Assembly: GCA_049941595.1 (NCBI GenBank)
Contig: JBNFNA010000003.1
Coordinates: 248,001 to 312,000 of the forward strand
DNA length: 64,000 nt
From: Pasteurella sp049941595
Lineage (GTDB): Bacteria > Pseudomonadota > Gammaproteobacteria > Enterobacterales > Pasteurellaceae
Reading direction: 5' to 3'
Below the pieces are notes generated by a model. It saw only the letters and a list, made by a program, of their open reading frames with translations, was not told the DNA's origin and made no database searches. Shown here piece by piece: positions 35,269 to 44,611 of the stretch. Both the position numbers and the translations under genes were made by a program. Positions within the stretch are counted from its first letter, which is position 1; the number at the start of each line of letters is the position of its first letter.

Positions 35269-36717
35269 TTAATTTGTACCACCGACGGTAATTTGCTTAA
35301 TTTTTAACGCGGGTTGACCAACGCCAACAGGTACGCTCTGCCCTTCTTTACCACAAACACCAATGCCGTGATCAAGTTCAACTTGATCCGCCACCATCGA
35401 CACATTTTGCATAACCTCAATACCACTACCGATCAAGGTCGCACCTTTCACTGGTTTAGTGATTTTGCCTTTTTCAATTAAGTAGGCTTCTGAACTTGAA
35501 AAGACGAATTTGCCAGAAGTAATGTCCACTTGACCACCACCAAAGTGCGGTGCAAAAAGTCCGAAATCTACCGAAGCAATTAAATCATCAAATTTACTTT
35601 GTCCTGCGAGCATATAGGTATTGGTCATTCGAGGCATTGGCAAGTGTGCATAAGATTCACGACGTCCATTACCAGTCGGTGCAACGCCCATTAAACGTGC
35701 GTTCATTTTATCTTGCATATAGCCTTGTAAAATACCGTCTTTGATTAATACATTATATTGGCTCGGCACACCTTCATCATCTACAGTAATTGAACCACGA
35801 CGATTTTGTAAAGTGCCATCATCAACAATCGTACATAACGGTGAAGTCACAAGCTCGCCGATTTTTCCTGTAAATAATGAGCTTTCTTTACGGTTAAAAT
35901 CCCCTTCTAAACCGTGTCCAACTGCTTCGTGCAACAATACGCCTGGCCAACCAGCCCCTAACACCACCGGCATCATTCCAGCAGGTGCGGCAACTGCACC
36001 TAAGTTTACTAACGCTTGGCGAACCGCTTCTTTGGCAAAATAGACCGCTCTTATTTCACCTTTTTCACTTTCTAAGAACCAATCTAAACCGAAACGACCA
36101 CCCGCACCGGCACTACCACGTTCACGCTTGCCATCTTGTTCGACCAAAACAGAAATAGATAAACGCACTAACGGACGAATATCTGCCGCAAGTGTGCCAT
36201 CAGTTGCAACAATCAACACTTCTTCATATACAGAACTTAGACTCGCAGACACTTGTACAACGCGAGGATCTGCATTGCGTGCGGTCTTATCCACTAAATG
36301 TAATAACTCAATTTTCTTTTCTTTGCTTAAGCTATTAAGCGGATTAATACCTTGGTAACGTAACATCGCCTCAACAGGATTTAACGCAGATGGTACGATG
36401 ATGTTACCTTCCTTCACTTGGGCAATCCCTTTCACCGCTAAAGCACATTGCTGCAAGCTAGCTAAATTAATTTGATCAGAATACGCAAAACCTGTTTTCT
36501 CACCACTTACTGCACGCACGCCTACCCCACGATCAATGTGGAATCCACCCTCTTTAATAATGCTATCTTCCAATACCCAGTTTTCATCTTGGCTAAGTTG
36601 GAAATAAAGATCCGCATAATCAATATCACGATGTGAAAGCAAATCAAACGTATTTTGCAAATCTTTTAAACTGAGATTGCTGGGTGTGAGTAGTGTGTTA
36701 CTAACTGTATTAATCAT
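35269..36717 (-). CDS. tldD: Metalloprotease TldD
   Basis: Catalytic partner of TldE. The protein has 482 residues. The zinc motif HEAVGH (263-268) and following GLEGDFNRK are plain, as are GSAGAGGRFG and MTNTYMLAG. It has its own terminator and lies upstream of argD on the same strand. An uptake signal is at 35543-35551, and another (36744-36752) just upstream of the start. Confidence 0.96.
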   Translation of the reverse strand: MINTVSNTLLTPSNLSLKDLQNTFDLLSHRDIDYADLYFQLSQDENWVLEDSIIKEGGFHIDRGVGVRAVSGEKTGFAYSDQINLASLQQCALAVKGIAQVKEGNIIVPSALNPVEAMLRYQGINPLNSLSKEKKIELLHLVDKTARNADPRVVQVSASLSSVYEEVLIVATDGTLAADIRPLVRLSISVLVEQDGKRERGSAGAGGRFGLDWFLESEKGEIRAVYFAKEAVRQALVNLGAVAAPAGMMPVVLGAGWPGVLLHEAVGHGLEGDFNRKESSLFTGKIGELVTSPLCTIVDDGTLQNRRGSITVDDEGVPSQYNVLIKDGILQGYMQDKMNARLMGVAPTGNGRRESYAHLPMPRMTNTYMLAGQSKFDDLIASVDFGLFAPHFGGGQVDITSGKFVFSSSEAYLIEKGKITKPVKGATLIGSGIEVMQNVSMVADQVELDHGIGVCGKEGQSVPVGVGQPALKIKQITVGGTN

Positions 36718-36792
36718 AATTTATATATTCAAATAGAAAAGAAAAGTGCGGTGTATTTTATGTTATTTTTCGACTGGATGAAAGGTAATAGA

Positions 36793-36833
36793 TAAAAGCG
36801 ACTTTCTTTATGTGAATGAGAAGAAAGTCGCTT
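36793..36833 (-). terminator. Long-stem terminator after rng
   Basis: Perfect 13-base stem (36796-36808 with 36821-36833; AAGCGACTTTCTT) ending in T's on the minus strand, about 17 bases after the rng stop. Confidence 0.82.
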
Positions 36834-36849
36834 GTGAAAAGGCTTAATA

Positions 36850-38325
36850 TTACATAACAACCACATCAAATTGTTCTTGGTTGTAATATACTTCGGTTTT
36901 AATTTGGATTTGTTTACCGATAAAGACTTCTAATTCAGCAAGTAGACCGTGAGACTCTTCATTGATCAGATAATCTGCCACTGCACGTGAGGCATAAACC
37001 ACGAACTGTTCACTTGAGAATAAGTGGTGAACACGAATAATTTCACGCATAATTTCATAGCAGATCGTCTCCACTGTTTTAATGCGTCCACGCCCCTGAC
37101 AAGCAGGGCAATCACCGCATAAAACGTGTTCAAGGCTTTCTCTCGTGCGTTTGCGAGTCATTTCCACCAAACCAAGTTGAGTAAAACCATTCACACTAGT
37201 TTTGACACGATCTTTCGACAATGCTTCTTGCAGAGATTCTAACACACGATTGCGATGATCATCTGTTTGCATATCGATAAAATCGATAATTATGATCCCA
37301 CCGAGATTGCGTAATTGCAACTGCTGAGCAATGGCTTTTGTCGCTTCGATATTGGTATTAAAGATAGTTTCTTCGAGATTGCGATGTCCAACAAAAGCAC
37401 CTGTATTAATATCAATAGTAGTCATCGCTTCGGTTTGTTCAATAATTAGATAACCACCTGATTTTAAATTCACACGTTTATTTAAAGCAGTCTGAATTGC
37501 AGATTCAACACCATACACATCAAAGAGCGGTTGATTTCCTGAATAAAGTACCAACTTGTCAACCAACGTTGGCATAAACTCTTCAGTAAATTGTTTCACC
37601 TCTGTAAAACACAATTTAGAATCGATACGAATTTTCTCTAAGCCCGCACCAATAAAATCACGCAAAATACGTTGTGTTAATGCTAATTCACCATATAACA
37701 TTGATTTTGTTGGGTACTTACCGCGACGTTCTAATACTTTTCGCCATAAGCGCTTAAGAAAATCCGCATCCTGTTTTAACTCTTCTTCAGATGCACCGTC
37801 GGCTGCAGTGCGGATAATAAATCCACCTAGCTCATCGCAAAGAGGCAACACTAATTCTTTTAATCTCGCACGCTCTTCTTCGCTTTCGATACGTTGCGAC
37901 ACGCCCACGTGACTATTTTCTGGCATAAACACCAAATAGCGTGAAGGCAATGTAATATCCGTCGTTAATCTTGCACCTTTTGTGCCAAGCGGATCTTTCA
38001 CGACTTGCACTACAATATCTTGTCCTTCACGCACAAGCTCAGCAATATCTTTCACGATAAATTGCTTTTGTTCACTTTCTTCCACGCACTCCGTATGAGA
38101 AACAATATCTGAGGCGTGTAAAAACGCAGCCTTTTCTAAACCAATATCAACAAAAGCCGATTGCATACCTGGTAAAACACGTGTCACACGCCCTTTGTAG
38201 ATGTTACCAACAATGCCACGTTTTGCCTGCCGTTCGATGTGAACTTCTTTTAATATTCCCATATCGACGAGCGCAATTCGTGTTTCATTTGGCGTGACAT
38301 TGACTAACAATTCAACAGAATCCAT
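36850..38325 (-). CDS. rng: Ribonuclease G
   Basis: Endoribonuclease of the RNase E/G family that matures the 5' end of 16S rRNA and helps mRNA decay. From ATG at 38325 it has 491 residues. An S1 domain (RGIVGNIYKGRVTRVLPG, AFVDIGLEKAAFLH) precedes the catalytic region with FIDMQTD (metal ligands) and DINTGAFVG; the zinc-link CPACQGRGR follows. The in-frame ATG five codons upstream was rejected because relatives begin MDSVELL. The upstream 28-base element is shared with hflK. Confidence 0.96.
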   Translation of the reverse strand: MDSVELLVNVTPNETRIALVDMGILKEVHIERQAKRGIVGNIYKGRVTRVLPGMQSAFVDIGLEKAAFLHASDIVSHTECVEESEQKQFIVKDIAELVREGQDIVVQVVKDPLGTKGARLTTDITLPSRYLVFMPENSHVGVSQRIESEEERARLKELVLPLCDELGGFIIRTAADGASEEELKQDADFLKRLWRKVLERRGKYPTKSMLYGELALTQRILRDFIGAGLEKIRIDSKLCFTEVKQFTEEFMPTLVDKLVLYSGNQPLFDVYGVESAIQTALNKRVNLKSGGYLIIEQTEAMTTIDINTGAFVGHRNLEETIFNTNIEATKAIAQQLQLRNLGGIIIIDFIDMQTDDHRNRVLESLQEALSKDRVKTSVNGFTQLGLVEMTRKRTRESLEHVLCGDCPACQGRGRIKTVETICYEIMREIIRVHHLFSSEQFVVYASRAVADYLINEESHGLLAELEVFIGKQIQIKTEVYYNQEQFDVVVM

Positions 38326-38353
38326 AAAAACACCTAACATTAAGATTTTAAAT

Positions 38354-38381
38354 ACAATTAATGCCGTTTAGTCTAACGAAA
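38354..38381 (-). repeat. 28-base element upstream of rng, also found upstream of hflK
   Basis: Second copy of the element described at 25392-25419, here 29 bases before the rng start, in the same orientation relative to the gene. Confidence 0.5.
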
Positions 38382-38416
38382 AGGAAAATAGAATAATAGT
38401 ACCAAATAAGGTAAAA

Positions 38417-38455
38417 TGTGAGCTTTCTCAAATTTTGGGAGATAAAAATTATAAT
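38417..38455 (+). promoter_or_regulatory. Candidate CRP-dependent promoter of putP
   Basis: TGTGAGCTTTCTCAAA (38417-38432) fits TGTGA-N6-TCACA with one mismatch in the inner positions and one at the end; a perfect TATAAT lies at 38450-38455 with no -35. The spacing (about -38) is a few bases short of the usual -41.5, so this is tentative. Confidence 0.4.
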
Positions 38456-38478
38456 TTTTCGATGTTTGTGAGGTCATC

Positions 38479-39993
38479 ATGTTTGGATTGGATCCAACAC
38501 TTATTACGTTTACGATTTACATTTTTGGGATGTTATTTATTGGCTTGTTAGCCTACTATTATACAAACAATTTATCTGACTACATTTTAGGGGGACGCCG
38601 TTTAGGGAGCTTTGTGACAGCAATGTCCGCAGGTGCGTCCGATATGTCAGGTTGGTTATTAATGGGGTTACCCGGCGCCATTTATATTTCAGGTCTAATT
38701 GAAGGTTGGATCGCTATTGGTCTAATGATTGGGGCTTACTTAAACTGGTTATTTGTAGCAGGCCGTTTGCGCATTTATACTGAATATAATAACAATGCCT
38801 TAACGCTACCTGAATACTTCCACCACCGTTTTGGCTCATCCCACAATTTACTTAAAATTGTTTCAGCGTCAATTATTTTGGTCTTCTTTACGATTTACTG
38901 TGCTTCAGGTGTTGTAGCTGGTGCAAAACTTTTCCAAAATCTATTTTCTGTGGAATATTCAACCGCACTTTGGTACGGTGCACTAGCGACAATTGCTTAC
39001 ACCTTTATCGGTGGTTTTTTAGCCGTGAGCTGGACAGACACCATTCAAGCAACCTTAATGATTTTTGCGCTCATTTTAACCCCTGTCTTCGTGTTAATCA
39101 GTTTAGATGGCATTGAGCAATTTAATTTAGTATTGGCACAAGCAGAAATTGCAGCACAAAAAGACTTTACCGATATTTTCACTGGCACAACACCTCTTGG
39201 CTTGTTAAGCCTTGCCGCGTGGGGATTAGGCTATTTTGGTCAACCACACATTTTGGCACGTTTTATGGCGGCTGACTCAGTGAAATCGCTCAATAACGCA
39301 CGTAAAATCAGTATGACTTGGATGGTATTATGCTTATTAGGTGCAATGGGAATTGGCTTCTTTGGTATCGCCTATTTCTATGCGAACCCTCAAGTGGCAG
39401 GCTTAGTAAACCGCGAGCCAGAACAAGTCTTTATTGAATTATCAAAATTACTGTTTAACCCTTGGATTTCGGGCATTCTGCTTTCTGCAATTTTAGCAGC
39501 GGTAATGAGCACATTAAGTGCACAATTACTGATTTCATCAAGTGCCATCACAGAAGATTTTTATAAAGGCTTTATCCGCCCTAAAGCGTCTGATAAAGAG
39601 TTAGTCTGGCTTGGCCGCTTAATGGTGCTTTCTATTGCGGGCATTGCAATTTGGATCGCACAAGATGAACACAGTCGCGTATTAAAATTAGTAGAATTTG
39701 CTTGGGCAGGATTTGGTAGTGCATTTGGCCCCGTGGTGTTATTCTCACTGTTTTGGAAACGTATGACCTCTTCTGCCGCATTATTCGGTATGATGACAGG
39801 TGCAATTGTGGTTTTCGGTTGGAAAAGCTGGACACTCGAAGGTTCTCAACTTCACGCACTTTACGAAATGATCCCAGGTTTTATATTAGCTAGCTTGGTG
39901 ATTGTCATTACTTCGTTACTCACAGCAAAACCTGAAAAACATATTCTTGATACATTTGAACAAGCGAACACCGCTTACAAGAAGGCATTATGA
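38479..39993 (+). CDS. putP: Sodium/proline symporter PutP
   Basis: SSS-family inner-membrane carrier importing proline with Na+. The protein has 504 residues and about 13 membrane segments. YILGGRRLGSFVTAMSAGASDMSGWLL (in parts), GQPHILARFMA and AVMSTLSAQLLISSS match PutP. It overlaps cmoB by four bases (ATGA). An uptake signal is at 38962-38970. Confidence 0.94.
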   Translation: MFGLDPTLITFTIYIFGMLFIGLLAYYYTNNLSDYILGGRRLGSFVTAMSAGASDMSGWLLMGLPGAIYISGLIEGWIAIGLMIGAYLNWLFVAGRLRIYTEYNNNALTLPEYFHHRFGSSHNLLKIVSASIILVFFTIYCASGVVAGAKLFQNLFSVEYSTALWYGALATIAYTFIGGFLAVSWTDTIQATLMIFALILTPVFVLISLDGIEQFNLVLAQAEIAAQKDFTDIFTGTTPLGLLSLAAWGLGYFGQPHILARFMAADSVKSLNNARKISMTWMVLCLLGAMGIGFFGIAYFYANPQVAGLVNREPEQVFIELSKLLFNPWISGILLSAILAAVMSTLSAQLLISSSAITEDFYKGFIRPKASDKELVWLGRLMVLSIAGIAIWIAQDEHSRVLKLVEFAWAGFGSAFGPVVLFSLFWKRMTSSAALFGMMTGAIVVFGWKSWTLEGSQLHALYEMIPGFILASLVIVITSLLTAKPEKHILDTFEQANTAYKKAL

Positions 39994-40955
39994 TCGACTT
40001 TCGTCCTTTTTATCAACAAATTGCCACCACGAATTTGTCTGCGTGGCTTGAAACGCTACCTTTGCAACTCAAGCAATGGGAAAAACAAACTCACGGCGAC
40101 TATGCAAAATGGGCAAAAATTGTTGATTTTTTACCGCACTTAGACTGTGCAAATATCGACCTCAAAAGCGCCGTCAAATCTGAGCCAGTTTCTCCGTTAT
40201 CACAAGGTGAAGAACAACGCATTGTTTATCATCTCAAGCAATTAATGCCGTGGCGCAAAGGGCCTTATCACTTACACGGCATTCACGTTGATTGTGAATG
40301 GCGTTCTGATTTCAAATGGGATCGCGTGTTACCTCACCTAGCACCTTTAAAAGATCGCACCATTTTAGATGTTGGCTGTGGTAGCGGTTATCATATGTGG
40401 CGTATGGTCGGCGAAGGTGCAAAAACAGTCGTCGGTATCGACCCGACTGAATTATTCCTTTGTCAGTTTGAAGCCGTGCGTAAATTGTTAGGTAACGATC
40501 GTCGTGCGAACTTAATTCCACTAGGGATTGAAGAAATGCAACCGCTCGCAGCATTTGATACTGTATTTTCAATGGGCGTGCTGTATCATCGTAAATCACC
40601 ATTAGATCATTTAACACAATTGAAAAATCAATTGGTGAAAGGTGGCGAATTAGTATTGGAAACATTAGTTGTTGATGGTGATGTTAACACCGTGTTAGTG
40701 CCAGCAGATCGCTATGCCAAAATGAAAAATGTGTATTTCATTCCTTCCGTTGCGGCATTAATCCATTGGTTAGAAAAAGTTGGATTTAAAAATGTGCGTT
40801 GTGTGGATATCGCCCCAACGACATTGGAAGAACAACGTAAAACAGACTGGCTAGAGAATGAATCTTTGGTGGACTTTTTAGATCCAAACGATCACAGTAA
40901 AACTATTGAAGGCTATCAAGCGCCAACAAGAGCGGTCATTTTAGCCAATAAATAA
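39990..40955 (+). CDS. cmoB: tRNA U34 carboxymethyltransferase CmoB
   Basis: Uses carboxy-SAM to convert ho5U34 to cmo5U34 in tRNA. The protein has 321 residues. The SAM loop ILDVGCGSGYHMWRM and GIDPTELFLCQFEA with MGVLYHRKSPL match CmoB. It is normally paired with cmoA; here its partner is putP, with a coupled ATGA overlap. An uptake signal is at 40133-40141. Confidence 0.95.
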   Translation: MIDFRPFYQQIATTNLSAWLETLPLQLKQWEKQTHGDYAKWAKIVDFLPHLDCANIDLKSAVKSEPVSPLSQGEEQRIVYHLKQLMPWRKGPYHLHGIHVDCEWRSDFKWDRVLPHLAPLKDRTILDVGCGSGYHMWRMVGEGAKTVVGIDPTELFLCQFEAVRKLLGNDRRANLIPLGIEEMQPLAAFDTVFSMGVLYHRKSPLDHLTQLKNQLVKGGELVLETLVVDGDVNTVLVPADRYAKMKNVYFIPSVAALIHWLEKVGFKNVRCVDIAPTTLEEQRKTDWLENESLVDFLDPNDHSKTIEGYQAPTRAVILANK

Positions 40956-40969
40956 TCCTGTTCACCAAA

Positions 40970-40999
40970 ACAAAAAGCGGATTTTATATCCGCTTTTTT
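40970..40999 (+). terminator. Terminator after putP-cmoB
   Basis: AAAAAGCGGAT/ATCCGCTTTTTT stem and T-run, 15 bases after cmoB. Confidence 0.85.
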
Positions 41000-41010
41000 A
41001 TTATGCTCAA

Positions 41011-41038
41011 AGAAAAGGCAGATATTTCATCTGCCTTC
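41011..41038 (-). terminator. Terminator after fabB
   Basis: AAGGCAGAT/ATCTGCCTT stem followed on the minus strand by a T-rich tail, right after the fabB stop. Back to back with the cmoB terminator. Confidence 0.8.
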
Positions 41039-41044
41039 TTTTCA

Positions 41045-42265
41045 TTAACCGTTATATTTTTTGAAAATTAACGCAGCGTTTGTACCACCGAAACCAAAGC
41101 TATTTGACATTACTGTTTTTAAGCCTGCATTTTCAACAAGTTCAGTCACAATGTTGCAACCTTCAGCTTGTGGATCTAATGTTTCAATGTTGATGCTTGG
41201 TGCAATGAAATCGTTATCTAACATTAATAATGTATAAATTGCTTCGTGCGCACCAGCTGCACCTAAAGAGTGCCCGGTCATTGATTTTGTTGAAGAAATC
41301 GCTGGCACTTTGTCACCGAATACATTTTTGATTGCGCCTAATTCTTTTACGTCACCTACTGGTGTAGATGTACCGTGTACGTTGATGTAGTCAATTGGTG
41401 CATCAATGGTAGCCATAGCTTGCTTCATACAACGCTCTGCACCTTCACCACTTGGGGCCACCATATCGTAACCGTCTGAGGTTGCGCCATAACCTACAAT
41501 TTCAGCGTAGATTTTTGCACCGCGCGCAAGTGCGTGTTCTAATTCTTCAACAACCACAACTGCACCACCACCAGCAATCACGAAACCATCACGATTTGCA
41601 TCATAAGCACGAGATGCTTTTTCTGGGGTTTCATTATATTTAGTTGAAACTGCGCCCATTGCATCAAACTCGGTTGCACATTCCCAAGAAAGTTCTTCTG
41701 CACCGCCAGCAAACACGATGTCTTGTTTACCTAATTGGATTAATTCAAGTGCGTGACCAATACAGTGTGCTGATGTTGCACAAGCTGAGCTGATACTGTA
41801 GTTCACACCACGAATTTTATATGGTGTTGCTAAACACGCAGACACACTTGATGCCATTGTTTTTGTTACCGCATAAGGACCAACTGCTTTCACACCACGA
41901 GGACCACGCACCGCATCACAAGCGACTAATTGGTTATGAGCTGACCCTGTACCAGCACCAATCACTAAACCAGTACGATCGTTAGAAACTTGATCTTCAG
42001 TTAAGCCAGCATCTTCAATAGCTTCTTTCATTGAAAGGTAAGCATAAGCAGCTGCATCCCCCATAAAGCGATAAACTTTACGATCAATTAATTCGCTTGG
42101 GTTTAATTTGATAGTACCTGCCACGTGGCTGCGCATACCGACTTCAATAAAATCTGGTACAACTTCAATACCTGACTTACCCGCTTTTAATGATGCTAAA
42201 ACTTCTTCTTTATTGTTACCAATACTCGAAATAATACCAAAACCAGTAATAACCGCTCTTTTCAT
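41045..42265 (-). CDS. fabB: 3-oxoacyl-ACP synthase I (KAS I)
   Basis: Condensing enzyme for fatty acid elongation, needed for unsaturated fatty acids. The protein has 406 residues. The catalytic Cys in SSACATSAHCIG, His in NVHGTSTP and His in KSMTGHSLGAAG are intact. Length and the KAS I-like N-terminus (KRAVITGFGIISSIGNN) favour FabB over FabF. A GACCAG half-site lies 100 bases upstream, too weak to call FadR. Confidence 0.95.
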   Translation of the reverse strand: MKRAVITGFGIISSIGNNKEEVLASLKAGKSGIEVVPDFIEVGMRSHVAGTIKLNPSELIDRKVYRFMGDAAAYAYLSMKEAIEDAGLTEDQVSNDRTGLVIGAGTGSAHNQLVACDAVRGPRGVKAVGPYAVTKTMASSVSACLATPYKIRGVNYSISSACATSAHCIGHALELIQLGKQDIVFAGGAEELSWECATEFDAMGAVSTKYNETPEKASRAYDANRDGFVIAGGGAVVVVEELEHALARGAKIYAEIVGYGATSDGYDMVAPSGEGAERCMKQAMATIDAPIDYINVHGTSTPVGDVKELGAIKNVFGDKVPAISSTKSMTGHSLGAAGAHEAIYTLLMLDNDFIAPSINIETLDPQAEGCNIVTELVENAGLKTVMSNSFGFGGTNAALIFKKYNG

Positions 42266-42425
42266 GGAGTATTCCTTTTTGCTTTTTGTTCAAATAGTGA
42301 AAATATGGTCGATAAAATAGCTTTCAAACTGTCAGATTTCAAGTGATAATTCGATCATTCGACCAGTCTAGGAAATTCAGCTATTATAGTACGATTCGGA
42401 TTTTCTATAAAGGAATAAAAAGGTT

Positions 42426-44444
42426 ATGAACAAAGTTCAGTTTGCAGAAATACATTTCAACCAAGAAAACACGCCTGTTTCTGCACAATTTGATGACGTC
42501 TATTTTTCTAACCAAGATGGCTTAGCAGAAAGCCGTTATATCTTCCAAGAAGGCAACCAATTGTGGCAACGTTGGCAAAATTTTACTGGCTCACATTTCG
42601 TGATTGCCGAAACAGGCTTTGGCACAGGGCTTAACTTTTTCGCTGTCACCACATTATTCCGAGAGTTCCGCCAACAATATCCAAACTCACCACTGCAACG
42701 ACTTTTTTTTATTTCTTTTGAAAAATACCCGATTCCACTTGCAGCATTAAAAAAATCTGCTCATCAAGTGTATCCCGAATTTGTGGAGCTTAGCCAACAA
42801 TTACACCAACATTGGCTGGAACCTATCGAAGGCTGCTACCGTTTCCACTTTGCAGAAACCACATTGGATCTCTGGTTTGGTGATATTGCCGAAAATTTGC
42901 CACAACTTGGCGACTATATGGCAAACCAAATTGATGCGTGGTTTCTTGATGGCTTTGCCCCGAGTAAAAATCCACAAATGTGGAATGACGACCTATATCA
43001 ACAAATGTATCGCTACACCAAACCACAAGGAACATTCGCCACCTTCACTGCTGCAAGTGCAGTGAGAAAAGGCTTAGAAAATGCGGGCTTCACAGTCAAT
43101 AAACGCAAAGGTTACGGTAAAAAACGCGAGTGTATTCAAGGCATTAAACCAAATACAGATGAGAAAACTATTCACACACCTTGGTATTTACCTCAATCTG
43201 CACAATTTGAGCAACAAGCCGATGTAGCAATTATCGGCGGCGGAATTGCGTCATTATTTACCACACTTTCCTTATTGGAACGCAAGGCGAAAGTCACATT
43301 GTATTGTGAAGATGAAGCAGTTGCACTCAATGCCTCGGGCAATAAACAAGGGGCTTTTTATCCTCAACTCAGTGATGATGATTTAATCAACATCCGCTTT
43401 TACATTCACGCATTTGCTTACGGGCAACAACGCTTGCAGCAAGCCATTCAACAAGGCATCGACTTTGAATATGATTTCTGTGGTGTAGCACTTTGTGGCT
43501 ACGATCAAAAAAGTGCGGTCAAATTAAATAAAATTTCTGACTATCAGTGGCAAGAAAGTTTATACCAATCACTTTCCCAGCCTGAATTAAGTGAAAAAGT
43601 CGGCTTGCCACTTTCTTGTGCAGGTGGATTTATCCCACAAGGTGCTTGGCTCTCACCACGCCAATTTGTGCAAAATATGTTTGCTTATCTTGAACAAAAA
43701 GGGCTAATCATCAAAACTCAGCAAAAAGTCACCGCACTTAAGCAACAAGAACAGCAATGGCTTATCCAAAATGCACAGGGCGAAACTTTTGCACATCAAA
43801 TCGTCGTACTGGCAAATGGGCATAAACTCACAGAGTTTAGCCAAACACGTGAATTACCACTCTATCCGGTTCGTGGACAAGTCAGTGAAATTCCCACAAG
43901 CTCAAATTTACAAAAACTCAAAGCCGTGCTCTGTTATGACGGCTATCTAACACCAATGGCAAAAAGCCATACGCATTGCATTGGAGCAAGCCACGTTCGC
44001 GATAATGTAGAGCGTACATTTAGCCCTGATGAACAACGCGAAAATCAGCAAAAAATCCAACAAAATCTAGACGTAGATTGGGTTCAAGATGTCGATACTT
44101 CAGGCAATCAAGCACGAGTTGGTATTCGCTGTGCAGTGAGAGATCGCATTCCAATGCTAGGCAACGTCCCACATTTTGAGCAACAAGTAATCGACTATAA
44201 AAATATTTATAACCTACGCCGTCGCAAACAACCAATCAAAAGTGCGGTCAATTTTGATAATTTATTTTTAATCGCGGCTCTCGGCTCTCGTGGGCTCACC
44301 TCGGCCCCATTATTAGGCGAAACGTTAGCATCATTAATCTATCAAGAGCCGCTACCTCTAAGCCAAGATATTATCCACCAACTCAGTGCAAACCGCAGTT
44401 GGATGCGAAAATTATTGAAAGGAAGTGCGGTAAAAAATAAGTAA
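42426..44444 (+). CDS. mnmC: Bifunctional tRNA wobble-uridine modification enzyme MnmC
   Basis: Finishes mnm5s2U34 in tRNA: the C-terminal FAD oxidase removes the carboxymethyl group and the N-terminal methyltransferase adds methyl. The protein has 672 residues. N-terminal AETGFGTGLNF (SAM) and WFLDGFAPSKNPQMW; C-terminal half starts with ADVAIIGGGIASLFT (FAD). Four uptake signals lie inside (43511, 43731, 44240, 44423), one of the densest genes in the window. TATTATAG at about 42382 could be its -10. Confidence 0.95.
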   Translation: MNKVQFAEIHFNQENTPVSAQFDDVYFSNQDGLAESRYIFQEGNQLWQRWQNFTGSHFVIAETGFGTGLNFFAVTTLFREFRQQYPNSPLQRLFFISFEKYPIPLAALKKSAHQVYPEFVELSQQLHQHWLEPIEGCYRFHFAETTLDLWFGDIAENLPQLGDYMANQIDAWFLDGFAPSKNPQMWNDDLYQQMYRYTKPQGTFATFTAASAVRKGLENAGFTVNKRKGYGKKRECIQGIKPNTDEKTIHTPWYLPQSAQFEQQADVAIIGGGIASLFTTLSLLERKAKVTLYCEDEAVALNASGNKQGAFYPQLSDDDLINIRFYIHAFAYGQQRLQQAIQQGIDFEYDFCGVALCGYDQKSAVKLNKISDYQWQESLYQSLSQPELSEKVGLPLSCAGGFIPQGAWLSPRQFVQNMFAYLEQKGLIIKTQQKVTALKQQEQQWLIQNAQGETFAHQIVVLANGHKLTEFSQTRELPLYPVRGQVSEIPTSSNLQKLKAVLCYDGYLTPMAKSHTHCIGASHVRDNVERTFSPDEQRENQQKIQQNLDVDWVQDVDTSGNQARVGIRCAVRDRIPMLGNVPHFEQQVIDYKNIYNLRRRKQPIKSAVNFDNLFLIAALGSRGLTSAPLLGETLASLIYQEPLPLSQDIIHQLSANRSWMRKLLKGSAVKNK

Positions 44445-44512
44445 TTTTTAAACGCTATTTCCCCCTTCATTTCAGCACTACTGAGTAAAATCAATTAATA
44501 AACAATCAGTTC

Positions 44513-44539
44513 AGAGCAATAATATTTCTTTATTGCTCT
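44513..44539 (+). terminator. Possible terminator after mnmC
   Basis: Perfect ten-base stem AGAGCAATAA/TTATTGCTCT followed by only TTTCC. Its 3' arm overlaps the -35 of the next gene, so it may act as an insulator or be fortuitous. Confidence 0.4.
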
Positions 44540-44582
44540 TTCCAACATTTCTTTTTTAAAATAAAATTGATAACAATTATCA
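44533..44582 (+). promoter_or_regulatory. Fur-controlled promoter of the TbpA-like receptor
   Basis: TTGCTC (44533-44538), 18-base spacer and TAAAAT (44557-44562) are followed by TGATAACAATTATCA (44568-44582), a perfect palindrome matching the Fur 7-1-7 consensus at all but the positions flanking its centre. Overlap with the start site predicts iron repression. Confidence 0.75.
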
Positions 44583-44611
44583 TATTTATTTACAAATCTA
44601 TAGAGGTCAAT

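Noticed and set aside
42341..42370. Possible FadR site upstream of fabB (GACCAG at 42361-42366)
   Set aside because: Only one half-site matches; the other half has too few matches to call.
44567..44611. Upstream start for the TonB receptor
   Set aside because: The frame overlaps the Fur box and would hide the signal peptide; ATG at 44612 has AGAGG and a proper leader.
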